DNA of 64,000 nt from an uncultured Bacteroidota bacterium (GTDB lineage Bacteria > Bacteroidota > Bacteroidia > AKYH767-A > 2013-40CM-41-45): the NCBI GenBank assembly GCA_937871435.1, contig CALMQM010000025.1, positions 32,161 to 96,160 of the forward strand, read 5' to 3'. Position 1 is the first letter of the stretch. Each line of letters opens with the position of its first letter. This document shows positions 50,415 to 57,664 of this stretch, piece after piece. Made by a program: the position numbers and the translations under genes. The notes below the pieces were generated by a model, which searched no databases, was not told the origin of the DNA, and saw only the letters and a program-made list of their open reading frames with translations.

Positions 50415-52307
50415 TCAGGGTCTTTGGATTCCCAGCTTTTTCATTCTTGCTTCAAGAGTAGTAGCTTTGAGACCTAAGATTTTTGCAGCGCCTTTTTCAC
50501 CACTTACTTTCCAGTTGGTTTTATTGAGGACCTCAAGGATGTGTTCCTTTTCCATAGAATTCAAATCAACAAGTTTCGTTTTTGTAGCGCCTGATTTTTT
50601 CGGCAGCCAGTCGCCAAGAGTAAGTGATTCACCCGGACTGATAATAATTGCACGCTCAATGATATTCTCCAGTTCACGAACATTCCCCGGCCAATCGTAA
50701 TTCATCAGGCTATCGATCACTTTCTGTGAAATCTGTGTTATTTTCTTTCCGATTTTTGGCTCGTACTTTTTACAGAAATGTTTTACAAGCAATGGAATAT
50801 CATCCTTTCGGTCGCGCAATGGAATACTTTCAATCGGGAAAACATTTAATCGGTAATACAGATCTTCTCTGAAAAGTTTTTTCTCTACTTCCTTTTCCAA
50901 ATCTCTGTTTGTTGCGGCAATTACACGAACATTCACTTTCATTGTCCGCGGATTTCCCAAACGTTCAAATTCTCCTTCCTGTAACACGCGTAGCAATTTT
51001 GCTTGTAATTCAAGAGGCAATTCTCCCAGCTCGTCAAGAAATATTGTGCCTCCGTCTGCAAGTTCAAAACGACCGATTTTCCTTTCAGTCGCTCCTGTAA
51101 ACGCCCCTTTCTCATGACCAAAAAGTTCGCTCTCAATCAGGTTCGCAGGTAAAGCAGCGCAATTGATTTTTACTAAAGGTCTTGTACTGCGTTTGCTGAT
51201 ATTGTGAATAGCCCGGCACAGAAGTTCTTTTCCGGTGCCACTTTCTCCGGTAATGAGTACAGTCGCATCTGTAGTCGCAACCTGTTCCACTTTGCGCAAC
51301 ACTTTACTAAATGCTTTACTCTTGCTTACGATTTCATCAAAGTTGTTTGAAAGTTTAATCTCTTCCTGCAAATAGGTGTTCTCCATTTGCAATCTGTTCT
51401 TGAGAGATTCAATTTCTTTCATTTGCAAATGAAGTTTTTCATTTGCGGCTAAAAGTTTTTCTTCGGCATTTTTTCGTTCAATCTCCGCGCCGGCACGTGC
51501 AGCAAAAATGCGAAGAATGTGATTGTAATTTTGGTCCTTAGTTAATGGCCGACTGTCAAGAGCAGCAATGTGTCCAAGAATTTCTCCGGTTTTCGGACTG
51601 TAAATCGGAACAGCCATGTACGATTCAATGCCTTTTTCTTTCGGAAATGTTTTGTACAGATTTTGTTCGCAAAAATAGTCCTTGCCTTTCATTACAATTT
51701 CACAAGGTGTCCCTTCAAGTTCGTACTCAATATTTTCAATCACTTCATTGTTTTCAACAAAAGAAAGTGTGCGCACTTTTGTTTTGTCAGCAGTAGAACA
51801 TTCTGTGATAATACAATATTGAACATGCAGAGTTGCAGTCACATACTTTGTCAATGTTTTAAAAAAATCCATGCCAATCACTCCGGCAATCCCTTCGGTG
51901 ATGAGACGAATAATTTGTTCTTCCTCTTTCTTACGGGTCAAATCCCGTATAATGGCGCAACAGTATTCTTTTCCTTCAAATTCAATAAAATTGTTTGTGA
52001 TTTCTACAGGATACTGCTTCCCGCTTTTACTCGTGTGAGCTGTCTCAAATGTCCACATTTGAGTATTCTTCAGTTTGTTCCAGTGCGCCTTCCAGTCTTT
52101 CGGAAAATCTGTTTTGTTCAGATCAAAAACAGTCATGGTCAGCAACTCCTCACGCGAATAGCCGGTTGTTCTGCAAGCCGAATCATTTACACGGATGATT
52201 CTCGCCTGATCATCTATCCAGAAAATATTTTCCTGGAGATTCTCAATTGTAAAATGAGAAAACTGAAGTTGTTTTTGAGATTCTGATCCAAAAGAATTTT
52301 TAGCCAT
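50415..52307 (-). CDS. PAS-GAF sigma-54-dependent transcriptional activator
   Basis: 630 residues from the ATG at 52307; the open frame runs 107 codons further upstream, but that part has no domain character and crosses the LysE promoter. Order: PAS (about 16-130), GAF (about 140-290), coiled coil (about 295-330), AAA+ domain with Walker A GESGTGKE, the sigma-54 contact GAFTGA, Walker [14 protein letters not shown], and a C-terminal Fis-type helix-turn-helix ([21 protein letters not shown]). It should open sigma-54 promoters in response to a small ligand or redox signal. The obvious target is the trx-crp promoter next door, with its palindrome array. Confidence 0.92.
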   Translation of the reverse strand: MAKNSFGSESQKQLQFSHFTIENLQENIFWIDDQARIIRVNDSACRTTGYSREELLTMTVFDLNKTDFPKDWKAHWNKLKNTQMWTFETAHTSKSGKQYPVEITNNFIEFEGKEYCCAIIRDLTRKKEEEQIIRLITEGIAGVIGMDFFKTLTKYVTATLHVQYCIITECSTADKTKVRTLSFVENNEVIENIEYELEGTPCEIVMKGKDYFCEQNLYKTFPKEKGIESYMAVPIYSPKTGEILGHIAALDSRPLTKDQNYNHILRIFAARAGAEIERKNAEEKLLAANEKLHLQMKEIESLKNRLQMENTYLQEEIKLSNNFDEIVSKSKAFSKVLRKVEQVATTDATVLITGESGTGKELLCRAIHNISKRSTRPLVKINCAALPANLIESELFGHEKGAFTGATERKIGRFELADGGTIFLDELGELPLELQAKLLRVLQEGEFERLGNPRTMKVNVRVIAATNRDLEKEVEKKLFREDLYYRLNVFPIESIPLRDRKDDIPLLVKHFCKKYEPKIGKKITQISQKVIDSLMNYDWPGNVRELENIIERAIIISPGESLTLGDWLPKKSGATKTKLVDLNSMEKEHILEVLNKTNWKVSGEKGAAKILGLKATTLEARMKKLGIQRP

Positions 52308-52377
52308 ATGGAAATCCGACAGGGTAGGTGAAGATACAAATTTTGCTGCGAATTTGGACTTCAACGCTTCCTCATAT

Positions 52378-52422
52378 TGTCGTCCCGCCGACAGTCCGTT
52401 ACGTCTTGCTTTCGTATGTTTG
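52378..52422 (+). promoter_or_regulatory. Crp/Fnr-type promoter of the LysE-like gene
   Basis: Palindrome TGTCGTCCCGCCGACA (52378-52393), 21 bp, then TATGTTTG (52415-52422), a perfect TAnnTTTG, ending 5 bp before the ATG. In the other direction there is no -7 box at the right distance, so the activator gene is not an obvious target, although the site lies 70 bp upstream of it. Confidence 0.75.
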
Positions 52423-52427
52423 TCTAC

Positions 52428-53060
52428 ATGGCAACATTGGCAATCGTATTTTTCGCTAGCGCTCTCCTTAGTTTTATTGGTTCTATGCATATCGGACTTG
52501 TGAATCTGGCAGTTATCCGCTCTGCATTGCAGGAAGGTTTTCGTCCGGCCCTGAAAATTAGCATTGGCGGAGTACTGCCGGAAATCTTGTATTCTTTTCT
52601 TGCCTGTTTGCTCTTTCGACAAATCCATTCGGATTCGATTCTGCTGCTTACACTTAACTGGCTTTCTATACCATTTTTTTTAATTCTTGGAATCTATCAG
52701 CTGAGGATTGAGTCATCTCTCCAGGTGGATCAGAAAAACCAGGTAAGAGGAAAAATATCTACAGGTGTTTATTTTGGAATGATGAATCCACAACTTTTGC
52801 CTTTCTGGTTCGGAGTTCTCGTATATATGAACAGTTATTTTACAATAAGCTCTATTACTCAACAACTCGCTTTTAGCATAGGTAGCGCTGTAGGTGCATT
52901 TATATTATTGTATTTGTTGGCAAAACTCGTTATCCATCGAAAATCAGAAATTCGCAATTTGTTTTCAAAATATCAGGTAGATCGGTTTATCGGCTGGACA
53001 TTCATTCTCCTCGCACTCATTAAAACCTGTACTCTTCTTTCCGGTCAACACTTTCATTAA
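52428..53060 (+). CDS. LysE/RhtB-type amino-acid exporter
   Basis: 210 residues from the ATG at 52428; an in-frame ATG 17 codons earlier lies inside the promoter palindrome. About six hydrophobic segments ([35 protein letters not shown] and others) and the N-terminal [24 protein letters not shown] pattern (here [11 protein letters not shown]) fit the LysE superfamily. Substrate unknown. Divergent from the sigma-54 activator gene. Confidence 0.8.
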   Translation: MATLAIVFFASALLSFIGSMHIGLVNLAVIRSALQEGFRPALKISIGGVLPEILYSFLACLLFRQIHSDSILLLTLNWLSIPFFLILGIYQLRIESSLQVDQKNQVRGKISTGVYFGMMNPQLLPFWFGVLVYMNSYFTISSITQQLAFSIGSAVGAFILLYLLAKLVIHRKSEIRNLFSKYQVDRFIGWTFILLALIKTCTLLSGQHFH

Positions 53061-53279
53061 TGCTCCACACATTGGAGACGCTCAACTCTAATTAGTTTTT
53101 ATTGGATTACGTTTTTAAAGAATGAAAAAGAAGGCCCATTGAACAGTTTCCATTGAGATATTTTATTGCTTTTTCTATGTATTACCTGTTAATATGTATC
53201 CAAATTCGGATGCATGATGCCTGAATTTAATGGATTTCGGTGACTCATTGATTTTTTTACGAAAAAAAAATTCTGAACA
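53061..53279. other. AT-rich intergenic region, no gene seen
   Basis: Between the LysE-like gene and the ECF sigma promoter. No reading frame or strong terminator recognised; a weak stem CTCC/GGAG (53063-53077) follows the LysE stop. Confidence 0.4.
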
Positions 53280-53307
53280 ATAGGGGTAAAAGGTGTGCCG
53301 GTTGTCT
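53280..53307 (+). promoter_or_regulatory. autoregulatory ECF promoter (copy 1)
   Basis: ATAGGGGTA (53280-53288), 12 bp, GTTGTCT (53301-53307), 47 bp before the sigma gene. The same two boxes with the same spacing precede 56822 and 57665. Confidence 0.75.
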
Positions 53308-53354
53308 ATACCTTAAACAGGCTTTTGTAAATTGCGCCGGAATCAGAATATCCG

Positions 53355-53930
53355 GTGCATTCAGAAGAACAACATATCGTACAAGCAATCCGACAAGGTG
53401 ACGAAAGGGTTTTTGAATCGTTATTCAGAAATCATTACCAACCTCTGTGCAGATATGCCACTACTTTAGTCAATGATCCGGATGAAGCGGAAGAAATCGT
53501 GCAACAAGTATTTATTCAGATTTGGGAAAGGAGGGGAGCTTTGGAAATTAATCTGAGCATCCAGGCATATCTCTACAAAGCTGTGCGGAATTCCTCACTG
53601 AATAAAATCAAACATGGAAAGGTTCGCCGCTTGTATGCAGAAGAAGTGACAGCACTCACTTCTCAATCTGAACCGGCCAGCGAAATGACTTTTCAGAATG
53701 AATTGCAAAAACAAATTCATTCTGCAATTGAAAGTTTACCTGAACAATGCAGGATTATTTTCAAGCTGAGTCGATTTGAAGAATTAAAGTATGCTGAAAT
53801 CGCTGAACACTTAAGTATCTCCGTGAAAACTGTCGAAAACCAAATGGGAAAAGCGCTTAAGATTATGCGTGAGCAGTTGAAGGATTATCTTCCACTTGTA
53901 ATCATGTTTTTTTCATTTCTTATTTCATGA
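53355..53930 (+). CDS. ECF RNA polymerase sigma factor
   Basis: 191 residues. Region 2 (LFRNHYQPLCRYATTLVNDPDEAEEIVQQVFIQIWERR split across two helices) and region 4 (LPEQCRIIFKLSRFEELKYAEIAEHLSISVKTVENQM) are complete. It belongs to the Bacteroidota sigma-70/FecR type. A GTG start is used; no in-frame ATG precedes region 2. Its stop overlaps the FecR start by four bases. It should recognise the ATAGGGG/GTTGTCT promoters, including its own. Confidence 0.92.
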   Translation: MHSEEQHIVQAIRQGDERVFESLFRNHYQPLCRYATTLVNDPDEAEEIVQQVFIQIWERRGALEINLSIQAYLYKAVRNSSLNKIKHGKVRRLYAEEVTALTSQSEPASEMTFQNELQKQIHSAIESLPEQCRIIFKLSRFEELKYAEIAEHLSISVKTVENQMGKALKIMREQLKDYLPLVIMFFSFLIS

Positions 53931-54937
53931 CCTTGGAAAACCGCTACGAACATATCGAAGACATTATCGCCAAATTCCTTGCAGGAGAAGCGACTCTGGA
54001 AGAGAAACAACTTTTGGAGGAGTGGAAGTCTTTGAACTCGTCAAACTCACAGGAATTTGACCAGATGTCACTGTTGTTTACCGAGAGTGCATCGCTTCGA
54101 AAAGATGTAAATGTAAACGCAGATTTAGCCTGGTCTAAGGTTCAGTCCGGACTCCACCAAACAAAACCTGTCGTAATTCCAATGCAATCCGGATTGAACA
54201 GAACTGTTTGGTTACGGATAGCAGCTGTGTTTGTTTTAATCGCTGTATTTGGCGCTGTACTGTATTTCAGTTTGCAACCATTGTCATCTTCCAATGTTGA
54301 ATTTGCAACCGGTGATTCCACTCAGAAAACAATGCTTCCTGATGGAAGTGAAATTACTCTGAATAAGCACAGTTCAATACAATATGCTTCCGCTTCTTAT
54401 TCAAATAAACGGATTATCAAATTGCAAGGAGAAGCATTTTTTAATGTAAAACACGATGAAAAAATTCCTTTTGTTGTAGAGGTTGGAACATTGCAGGTTC
54501 AGGATATCGGAACTTCTTTCAATGTCAAAGCTTACCGGAATTCCGGAATTGTAATTGTTTCAGTTGTTTCAGGTGAAGTGAAAATACTTGCAGCTGATGA
54601 TAAATCTATTCTGCTGGCAGCCGGAGAAGAAGCGTCGTATAATCTCGAAACACAGAACCTGAGTAAAGCAGAGGAGATCGACAAAAACATTTCTGCTTAC
54701 AAAGACAAAATATTCATTTTTGAAAACACTGAACTTATTCGCGTAATCAAAACTCTGAATGATATTTACGGATCCAATCTTCTTCTCTCCAATGAAAAAC
54801 TTGGAGAATGTCGTATTACCGCTACTTTCAAAAACGAGAACATTGATGACATCGCTTCTGTGATCGCGGAAACTTTAGGACTTACTATTCAGAAAGCCAA
54901 TGGTTCAATAACTTTCCAGGGTGATGCGTGTAAATAA
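53927..54937 (+). CDS. FecR-type anti-sigma factor
   Basis: 336 residues. N-terminal cytosolic segment (about 1-85, IIAKFLAGEATLEEKQLLEEW) expected to hold the sigma factor, one membrane helix (about 95-115, IAAVFVLIAVFGAVLYFSL), the FecR domain (about 125-220, TGDSTQKTMLPDGSEITLN) and a C-terminal DUF4974 domain (about 262-330, FENTELIRVIKTLNDIYG). It relays a signal from the outer membrane. It starts as ATGA with the sigma gene and overlaps the STN-protein gene by 14 bp. Confidence 0.93.
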   Translation: MTLENRYEHIEDIIAKFLAGEATLEEKQLLEEWKSLNSSNSQEFDQMSLLFTESASLRKDVNVNADLAWSKVQSGLHQTKPVVIPMQSGLNRTVWLRIAAVFVLIAVFGAVLYFSLQPLSSSNVEFATGDSTQKTMLPDGSEITLNKHSSIQYASASYSNKRIIKLQGEAFFNVKHDEKIPFVVEVGTLQVQDIGTSFNVKAYRNSGIVIVSVVSGEVKILAADDKSILLAAGEEASYNLETQNLSKAEEIDKNISAYKDKIFIFENTELIRVIKTLNDIYGSNLLLSNEKLGECRITATFKNENIDDIASVIAETLGLTIQKANGSITFQGDACK

Positions 54938-56747
54938 ATTTCCTGCTCTACTGATTTTTCTTTTATTCCTTTCCGGGCCGGGATTGAATAAAGTTTTTGC
55001 GCAAGGCCAGTTCCTCGAACAAAAAATCAGTATTCAGGCCAATGCTGTTTCCATTGAGAAAGCATTGACGATGATCACAAATGCCACCGGAAATTTTTCC
55101 TTTTCATATGGCGAAGATGTTATCAGAGATTCACATACTGTTTCATTTCAGCTACGGAATAAAACTGTACGCGAGGCACTGGATGTGATTTTTGAAGGAA
55201 AAATAAATTACAAAGAAAGAGGCAGGCATATCATCCTGCAAAAGATTACTACGAAAGAAGTGTCAAAAGAGAATGAATATTTTCTGATAAGCGGCTATGT
55301 GAAAGATGCTGTAACCGGTTCGGAAATCCATTCAGCAAGTATTTACGATAAAGAAAGTCGTGTCTCTGCCTTAACAAATGAATACGGTTATTTCTCATTA
55401 AAAATCAGTCAGAAAGATAAAATCCGGGATGTCACTTTATTTGTCAATAAGGAGAAATACAAAGACACCATTGTATTCATTCGACAGAGTGGGAGATCGG
55501 TTCTCTCACTGAATATTTATCCGGATGAAAAAATTATAACTTATGTAGATTCATCTGCTATACGTGATAGCATTTTTACAGTGAACAGACTGGCATTAGT
55601 TCACATGATTTTGAGTGAAGAGGAGCGTGCCAATACACGAAATATTAAAGATACATTACACAGAAAATTCCAGTTTTCTTTTTTGCCATACTTGGGAACT
55701 AATCTCAAATTAAGCGGCAACACAGTAAATGACTATTCATTGAATGTTCTCGCCGGTTATTCAATGGGAACAAGAAAAGTGGAAATAGCAGGACTTGTAA
55801 ATATCGACCGGGACTCTGTAAAACTGGCGCAAGTTGCGGGTTTAATAAACATGACAGGAGGCCCGGTTCAGGGGGCGCAAGTTGCAGGATTGGTTAATTA
55901 CAATCTGAAACCCATCAAAGGTTTTCAGGCTGCAGGACTTGTCAATGCAAATCTGGATTCTTCTAAAGCGGTTTCCATCGCTGGCTTACTCAATGTCAAC
56001 CTTGGACCGTCACAGGCTTTTCAGGCTGCAGGATTGGCAAATATTACTCTGAAATCTTCCAGGAAGGCACAGGTAGCTGGTTTGTTGAATGTGTCATTAG
56101 AAAAAATGCAAGGAGTCCAGGCCGCCGGTTTGCTCAATGTTTGTCTGGATGAAATTGAAGGCGCACAGGTTTCAGGACTTGTGAATGTTGCACGTTCAGT
56201 TGTCGGTTCCCAAATTGGTTTTCTCAATATCGCTGATACATGTACCGGTGTTCCCATTGGCTTCATCAGCTTTGTAAGAAAAGGATACCATCAGTTTGAG
56301 ATTTCTTCCAATGAAGTTTTTCCGTTGAATGTTGCTTTAAGAACCGGTGTGAGAAGATTTTATACGATTCTCAATGCAGGAATGCAATTCAAAACTCCGG
56401 AAAGACATACATGGTATTATGGATATGGTGTAGGCACTGCGGTGCAACTTTCTCCTTCCTGGTTACTCGATTTTGATGTCACACTGGACCAACCGGTGCG
56501 GGAAAATCGTGTAGACAATTTTAATCCTTTAACGAAGATTAACATTACAGCAGAAAAAAAGTTGAGCAAAGGAATTACACTGGCGGGCGGACCTTCACTC
56601 AACATTCTGTATGCAAATACTTCCGATCCTGATTATGAAGGATTTTTGAAACAGCTTCCTCCCGGTTCTTTTTCCGGTTCTGCTATTTCCGGTGATTATC
56701 AAAGAAGTGTGTGGCTTGGCGCAAAAGTGGCTTTGCGATTTTTTTAA
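54924..56747 (+). CDS. STN-domain surface-repeat outer-membrane protein
   Basis: 607 residues from the ATG at 54924 (a GTG is one codon earlier). Signal peptide ending VFAQ, STN domain (about 30-105, ISIQANAVSIEKALTMITNATG), a carboxypeptidase-regulatory-like domain (about 120-205), then nine 16-residue repeats of the pattern AGL(L/V)N-x11 (about 288-435), and a beta-rich C-terminal barrel-like part. STN normally sits on TonB receptors or secretins and touches the FecR C-terminus. Here it is on a protein without a TonB plug, so it is the likely signal-input component of this sigma/anti-sigma pair. Confidence 0.82.
   Translation: MRVNKFPALLIFLLFLSGPGLNKVFAQGQFLEQKISIQANAVSIEKALTMITNATGNFSFSYGEDVIRDSHTVSFQLRNKTVREALDVIFEGKINYKERGRHIILQKITTKEVSKENEYFLISGYVKDAVTGSEIHSASIYDKESRVSALTNEYGYFSLKISQKDKIRDVTLFVNKEKYKDTIVFIRQSGRSVLSLNIYPDEKIITYVDSSAIRDSIFTVNRLALVHMILSEEERANTRNIKDTLHRKFQFSFLPYLGTNLKLSGNTVNDYSLNVLAGYSMGTRKVEIAGLVNIDRDSVKLAQVAGLINMTGGPVQGAQVAGLVNYNLKPIKGFQAAGLVNANLDSSKAVSIAGLLNVNLGPSQAFQAAGLANITLKSSRKAQVAGLLNVSLEKMQGVQAAGLLNVCLDEIEGAQVSGLVNVARSVVGSQIGFLNIADTCTGVPIGFISFVRKGYHQFEISSNEVFPLNVALRTGVRRFYTILNAGMQFKTPERHTWYYGYGVGTAVQLSPSWLLDFDVTLDQPVRENRVDNFNPLTKINITAEKKLSKGITLAGGPSLNILYANTSDPDYEGFLKQLPPGSFSGSAISGDYQRSVWLGAKVALRFF
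55782..56231 (+). repeat. nine 48-bp coding repeats (AGL(L/V)N)
   Basis: Tandem 16-residue units such as AGLVNYNLKPIKGFQA and AGLLNVNLGPSQAFQA inside the STN-protein gene, diverged at DNA level. They resemble the LA_2272-type surface repeat and would fold as a stacked beta structure. Confidence 0.8.
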
Positions 56748-56764
56748 AAATAATTTTATGTGAC

Positions 56765-56792
56765 ATAGGGGTATCGTTTTTTTCGGTTGTCT
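56765..56792 (+). promoter_or_regulatory. ECF-dependent promoter (copy 2)
   Basis: ATAGGGGTA (56765-56773), 12 bp, GTTGTCT (56786-56792), 29 bp before the lipoprotein ATG at 56822. Confidence 0.75.
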
Positions 56793-56821
56793 CAATATCA
56801 AACATCGAAAAATCACCCATT

Positions 56822-57535
56822 ATGAAATCAATTACACAACTACTTTGTTTTTCAATTTTTATTATTCTATCCGGCACATCCTGCAAAAAAGACTGGAATG
56901 GAGTTCAAGGAGAAGGAGCCATTGTCACTGAAAACCGCACTATCCGCGGGTTCACCGGAGTAGATGTGCAGCTTGATGGAAGATATATCATCGTTCCGGA
57001 TTCGAATTCATTTGTGCTTGTCAGCTCTTACATGAATTACCAGCCATTGATCCACACCTATGTAGTAAATGATAAACTTGTGATCAACTCATTCAAATCA
57101 TTGCATGACGATGAGATTACTGTTGAAATTCATTTGCCATATCTGGATTTTATGAGTATGGCTGGTTCCGGAAAATTATCAACGTCCGGGCAGTTCAATG
57201 GAAGTTCTTTATCCGTGCAGATGAGTGGTTCGGGCACTATTGATTACTATGGAAATGTTCAGTCAGTGAAAGCAACCATGTCTGGTTCGGGAAATATTTC
57301 CCTCGCAGGAAGTGCTGAGGTGGGTTCCATGTCAATGAGCGGATCCGGAAACATTCGAGCTTACGGAATGCCATGTGAAAGCAATCAGGCTACAATCAGT
57401 GGTTCCGGTACGATTGAGACGACAACACAAACAGCATTGGATGCTACAATATCCGGCAGCGGTACAATTCGTTATCATGGTAATCCTTCGGTAACCACGC
57501 ATATTTCCGGATCAGGACAGGTGGTTCATTACTGA
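56822..57535 (+). CDS. GIN-domain (DUF2807) lipoprotein
   Basis: 237 residues from the ATG at 56822; a longer frame starts inside the preceding gene but would lack a signal. Signal and lipobox are FIILSGTSC (Cys about 18). The body is a right-handed beta-helix-like GIN domain with repeated SGSG turns (QMSGSGTIDYYG, TMSGSGNISLAG, TISGSGTIETT). It opens with VTENRTIRGFTGVDVQLDGRY as in DUF2807 proteins. Probably an outer-membrane-anchored adhesion or envelope protein. Own ECF promoter in front and terminator behind. Confidence 0.88.
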   Translation: MKSITQLLCFSIFIILSGTSCKKDWNGVQGEGAIVTENRTIRGFTGVDVQLDGRYIIVPDSNSFVLVSSYMNYQPLIHTYVVNDKLVINSFKSLHDDEITVEIHLPYLDFMSMAGSGKLSTSGQFNGSSLSVQMSGSGTIDYYGNVQSVKATMSGSGNISLAGSAEVGSMSMSGSGNIRAYGMPCESNQATISGSGTIETTTQTALDATISGSGTIRYHGNPSVTTHISGSGQVVHY

Positions 57536-57560
57536 ATGGAACAGCTGTTAATTATTTGTT

Positions 57561-57593
57561 AAAGCGATGCAATTAATGCATCGCTTTTTTTTT
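57561..57593 (+). terminator. intrinsic terminator after the GIN lipoprotein
   Basis: 11-bp stem AAAGCGATGCA/TGCATCGCTTT with loop ATTAA and a run of nine T. It lies 26 bp after the stop codon. Confidence 0.92.
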
Positions 57594-57615
57594 CTGAAAA
57601 TAAATTTCTGTTCGC

Positions 57616-57643
57616 ATAGGGGGAAGTCATTGCAGAGTTGTCT
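57616..57643 (+). promoter_or_regulatory. ECF-dependent promoter (copy 3)
   Basis: ATAGGGGGA (57616-57624), 12 bp, GTTGTCT (57637-57643), 21 bp before the TonB-receptor ATG at 57665. Confidence 0.72.
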
Positions 57644-57664
57644 TCTATTAAAATCACAAAAATC

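Noticed and set aside
52308..52628. Extended N-terminus of the sigma-54 activator
   Set aside because: The 107 extra codons are Cys/His/Lys-rich without domain character and cross the divergent LysE promoter and coding start. The ATG at 52307 directly precedes the PAS domain.
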